Origin: Streptomyces sp. L2
Lineage (GTDB): Bacteria > Actinomycetota > Actinomycetes > Streptomycetales > Streptomycetaceae
Length of the DNA stretch: 64,000 bases
Direction of reading: 5' to 3'
Assembly (NCBI RefSeq): GCF_004124325.1
Contig: NZ_QBDT01000001.1
Location: 4,526,001 to 4,590,000, forward strand
The translations under genes and the position numbers were made by a program. Shown in pieces: positions 61,661 to 64,000 of the stretch. The first letter of the stretch is position 1, and every line of letters begins with the position of its first letter. The notes beneath the pieces were generated by a model that was not told the DNA's origin, made no database searches, and was given only the letters and a program-made list of their open reading frames with translations.

Positions 61661-61674
61661 GTCAGCCCTTTGAT
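61661..61674. promoter_or_regulatory. Weak cluster-operator-like site before marR
   Basis: GTCAGCCCTTTGAT matches the 14-nt operator consensus at 9 of 13 fixed positions. It lies 18 nt upstream of the marR start and 38 nt upstream of the carboxylase start, suiting autoregulation. Confidence 0.35.
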
Positions 61675-61712
61675 TCTTGCGTGACCCATCATGGCACGAC
61701 GAAAGGCAGAAC

Positions 61713-63413
61713 ATGACCCTCCTGGCGGAGAACCCCCCGGTCCGCACCGACCTGGCGCCCACCGACCCGGCCCCCACAGACCTGCTCACCGCCTCGGCAC
61801 CCCCGGAGTCGACGGCCCCCTCACCCCCCTCACCCCCCTCACCCCCCGCGCCCCCGTCCCCGCCCACCATGGCCGAGCGCCGCGCCGAACTCGCCGAGCT
61901 GCGCCGCCGTGTCGCCCGGGGCCCCAGCGCCCGCGCGACCGAGGCGCAGCACGCCAAGGGCAAGCTGACGGCACCCGAGCGCCTCGCCCTCCTCTTCGAC
62001 GAGGGCACCTTCACGGAGATCGAGCCCCTGCGCCGGCACCGCGCCACCGGTTTCGGCCTGGAGGCGAAAAGGCCGCACACCGACGGTGTCCTGATCGGCT
62101 GGGGCAAGGTGTACGGCCGTACCGTCTTCTCCTACGCCCACGACTTCCGGATCTTCGGCGGCGCCCTGGGCGAGGCCCACGCCGCCAAGATCCACAAGGT
62201 GATGGATCTCGCGGAGGCGGCGGGCGCGCCCCTGGTGGGCCTGTGCGACGGGGCCGGAGCCCGTATCCAGGAGGGCGTGACGGCCCTCGCAGGCTATGGC
62301 GGCATCTTCCAGCGAAACGTCCGCAACTCCGGGGTTATCCCCCAGATCTCGGTGATGCTGGGCCCTTGCGCGGGCGGCGCCGCCTACTCCCCGGCGCTCA
62401 CCGACTTCGTGTTCATGGTGCGCGGCATCGCCCAGATGTTCATCACCGGCCCCGATGTCGTCCAGGCGGTCACCGGCGAGCGCATCACCCAGGACGCCCT
62501 CGGCGGTGCCGACGCCCACGCCACGGTCTCGGGTGTCGCCGGCTTCGCGTACGACACGGAGGAGGAGTGCCTCGACGACGTACGCCACCTGCTGTCCCTG
62601 CTCCCGGCCAACAACCGCGAACTGCCCCCGGCCGTCGTCCCGGACGACCTCCCCGACCGCCCCACGGACCGGCTCGCCGACCTGGTCCCGGCCGACCCCA
62701 GCCGGGCGTACGACATCCGGCCGGTGATCGAGGAGATCGTCGACGACGGGGATTACTTCGAGGTGCACGAGCGGTGGGCCACCAACGTGGTCTGCGCCCT
62801 GGCCCGCCTCGACGGCCACGTCGTCGGCATCGTCGCCAACCAGCCTCTCGCCCAGGCCGGCGTGCTCGACATCCACGCCAGCGAGAAGGCGGCCCGCTTC
62901 GTCGCCACGTGCGACGCCTTCAACGTCCCCCTCGTCACCCTGGTCGACGTACCCGGCTTCCTGCCCGGCGTGGACCAGGAGCACGGAGGCATCATCCGGC
63001 ACGGCGCGAAACTCCTGTACGCCTACTGCAACGCCACCGTGCCCCGCGTCCAGGTCATCCTCCGCAAGGCCTACGGCGGCGCCTACATCGTCATGGACTC
63101 CCGCTCCATCGGCTGCGACGTGTCCTTCGCCTGGCCCACCAACGAGATCGCGGTGATGGGCGCGGAGGGCGCCGCGAACGTCGTCTTCCGCCGGGAGATC
63201 GCCGCCTCCGACGACCCGGACGCCGAGCGCGCCCGCCTGGTCGAGGCGTACAGGAGCGAGCTGATGCACCCGTACTACGCGGCCGAGCGCGGCCTCGTCG
63301 ACGACGTCATCGACCCCGCCGAGACCCGCGCGCGCCTCGTCGACGCCCTCGCGGTGCTGCGCGCCAAGCACGCCCCGCTGCCGGGCCGCAAGCACGGGAA
63401 CCAGCCCCAGTGA
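61713..63413 (+). CDS. Acyl-CoA carboxylase carboxyltransferase (beta) subunit
   Basis: This 566-aa AccD/PccB-family protein transfers CO2 from biotin to acetyl- or propionyl-CoA, giving malonyl- or methylmalonyl-CoA. GFGLEAKRPHTDGVLIGWGK, GLCDGAGARIQEGVTALAGYG, GPCAGGAAYSPALTDF and FLPGVDQEHGGIIRHGAKLL are conserved active-site blocks. The first 50 residues are an unusual Pro/Ser/Thr-rich tail (PPSPPSPPAPPSPP); an internal ATG at about 61869 would remove it. It probably boosts extender supply for the cluster. The biotin (alpha) subunit must be encoded elsewhere. Confidence 0.92.
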   Translation: MTLLAENPPVRTDLAPTDPAPTDLLTASAPPESTAPSPPSPPSPPAPPSPPTMAERRAELAELRRRVARGPSARATEAQHAKGKLTAPERLALLFDEGTFTEIEPLRRHRATGFGLEAKRPHTDGVLIGWGKVYGRTVFSYAHDFRIFGGALGEAHAAKIHKVMDLAEAAGAPLVGLCDGAGARIQEGVTALAGYGGIFQRNVRNSGVIPQISVMLGPCAGGAAYSPALTDFVFMVRGIAQMFITGPDVVQAVTGERITQDALGGADAHATVSGVAGFAYDTEEECLDDVRHLLSLLPANNRELPPAVVPDDLPDRPTDRLADLVPADPSRAYDIRPVIEEIVDDGDYFEVHERWATNVVCALARLDGHVVGIVANQPLAQAGVLDIHASEKAARFVATCDAFNVPLVTLVDVPGFLPGVDQEHGGIIRHGAKLLYAYCNATVPRVQVILRKAYGGAYIVMDSRSIGCDVSFAWPTNEIAVMGAEGAANVVFRREIAASDDPDAERARLVEAYRSELMHPYYAAERGLVDDVIDPAETRARLVDALAVLRAKHAPLPGRKHGNQPQ

Positions 63414-63643
63414 GCGCGGTCCCGGCCGGCCGTCCTCTCCTGGACGCCGAAGCCGTCCTCAGGATCGTCCGTGGCCGCCCCGACGCCCATGAACTCGCCG
63501 CCCTGACCGCGCTGTTGCTGTCCCGGCCACCCCAGCCGGACCGCGCCCCGCCGCCCCGGAGCCCGGCACCCTGGTCCCGCGCACCCGAGACCGCGCCGGT
63601 GTGGCGCCGGCACCCCCGGCCCACCTGGCACAGCCCGTCGTGA
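63410..63643 (+). CDS. Acyl-CoA carboxylase epsilon subunit
   Basis: This 77-aa small subunit begins with GTG overlapping the carboxylase stop (GTGA). AVLRIVRGRPDAHELAALTALLLSR is the conserved epsilon-subunit helix pair, and a Pro/Arg-rich tail ends WRRHPRPTW. In streptomycetes the epsilon subunit stabilises and activates the beta/alpha carboxylase complex. Immediate coupling to the beta subunit supports the call. Confidence 0.88.
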   Translation: MSAVPAGRPLLDAEAVLRIVRGRPDAHELAALTALLLSRPPQPDRAPPPRSPAPWSRAPETAPVWRRHPRPTWHSPS

Positions 63644-63682
63644 CCGGACGGCCCCGGCCCCGCCCGATGGGATCATGTGCCC

Positions 63683-64000
63683 ATGGGCAGGGACACGGAG
63701 CCGGGAATCGAGACGATCGCCGTACCGCCGGGATGGGTGACCCTGTCGGACCGGCGGACGGACCGCAGGTGGTCCGTCGAGGTCGGGCCGTTCCGCCTCG
63801 GACGGTTCCAGGTCACCCAGGCACTGTACGAACAACTCACCGGCGAGCGGCCGGGAAGCGCCCACGGGGACGGGCTGCCCGTCGAGGGCGTCTCCTGGTG
63901 GGACGCCGTCCGGTTCTGCAACGCCCTTTCGGAGCGGGCCCGGTTCACACCCGCCTACCGCTTCCCGGCCGGGGACGAGACCGTCGAGTGGGACCGGTCG
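63683..64000 (+). CDS. Formylglycine-generating-enzyme/SUMF1-type domain protein, cut by the window edge
   Basis: The first 106 residues are visible, and the frame is open to the end of the window. VGPFRLGRFQVTQALYEQLTG, then LPVEGVSWWDAVRFCNALSE, is the classic N-terminal half of the FGE-sulfatase/SUMF1 fold (C-type lectin-like). The Cys-containing C-terminal half that decides formylglycine or ergothioneine-type chemistry is outside the window. It may or may not belong to the cluster. The ATG at 63683 is chosen from context; the ribosome site is weak. Confidence 0.8.
   Translation, partial: MGRDTEPGIETIAVPPGWVTLSDRRTDRRWSVEVGPFRLGRFQVTQALYEQLTGERPGSAHGDGLPVEGVSWWDAVRFCNALSERARFTPAYRFPAGDETVEWDRS

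Overview
The window is high-GC actinobacterial DNA and almost certainly Streptomyces. The evidence is the strong G/C third-position bias, GTG and TTG starts, AGGAGG-type ribosome sites, hrdD with a perfect SigR promoter, the fruR-fruK-fruA phosphotransferase operon, the glp/moa/sepX cell-division locus and a DUF6227-type protein. No rRNA, CRISPR array, IS element, integrase or phage gene is visible. One tRNA-Ala lies at 35.7 kb.

From 1 to 37.8 kb the content is mostly chromosomal core and regulator/efflux pairs. In order: an M6 metalloprotease cut by the window edge; TetR plus a DHA2 exporter; MarR plus a DODA-type dioxygenase; hrdD; a WYL regulator plus a DHA2 exporter; the fructose operon; an L,D-transpeptidase lipoprotein; a P1 peptidase; LtrA; mscL; a SAF-domain protein; methylthioadenosine phosphorylase; an FmdB zinc ribbon with a polyserine tail; a K+/H+ antiporter with an apparent CTG start; a penicillin-acylase-family Ntn hydrolase; 5-formyl-THF cyclo-ligase; galU; gephyrin-like glp; moaC; moaB; a GNAT acetyltransferase; sepX/glpR; tRNA-Ala; and an MFS/ArsR pair with a clear operator.

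From about 37.9 to 63.6 kb lies an accessory region that reads as a biosynthetic gene cluster I cannot match to a named product. It has a dedicated fatty-acid-synthase-like set: malonyltransferase, ketoreductase, ACP, FabF-type ketosynthase, FabH and a divergent KASIII-like protein. Alongside are an AfsA-family butenolide synthase homologue, an HAD phosphatase, an aldo/keto reductase, an aromatic-hydroxylase-type FAD monooxygenase and an ATP-grasp ligase. A 753-residue fusion combines a dead ketosynthase fragment, a dead carrier domain and an intact thioesterase. Two DHA2 exporters, a MarR regulator and an acyl-CoA carboxylase beta/epsilon pair complete it.

The cluster is tied together by a recurring operator, ATCAG-N-GTT-CTGAT. 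It appears in the divergent promoters at 45.5-45.7, 51.42 and 59.2 kb, with degenerate copies at 39.39 kb (before a secreted hydrolase) and 61.66 kb (between marR and the carboxylase). The simplest model is that the cluster MarR protein represses the whole set. Malonyl units from the carboxylase would feed the FAS-like enzymes. AfsA plus phosphatase would give a butenolide/furan-like unit, and the ATP-grasp and KASIII-like proteins would add amide or ester linkages. The regulon motif is seen directly in the sequence; the product chemistry is inference.
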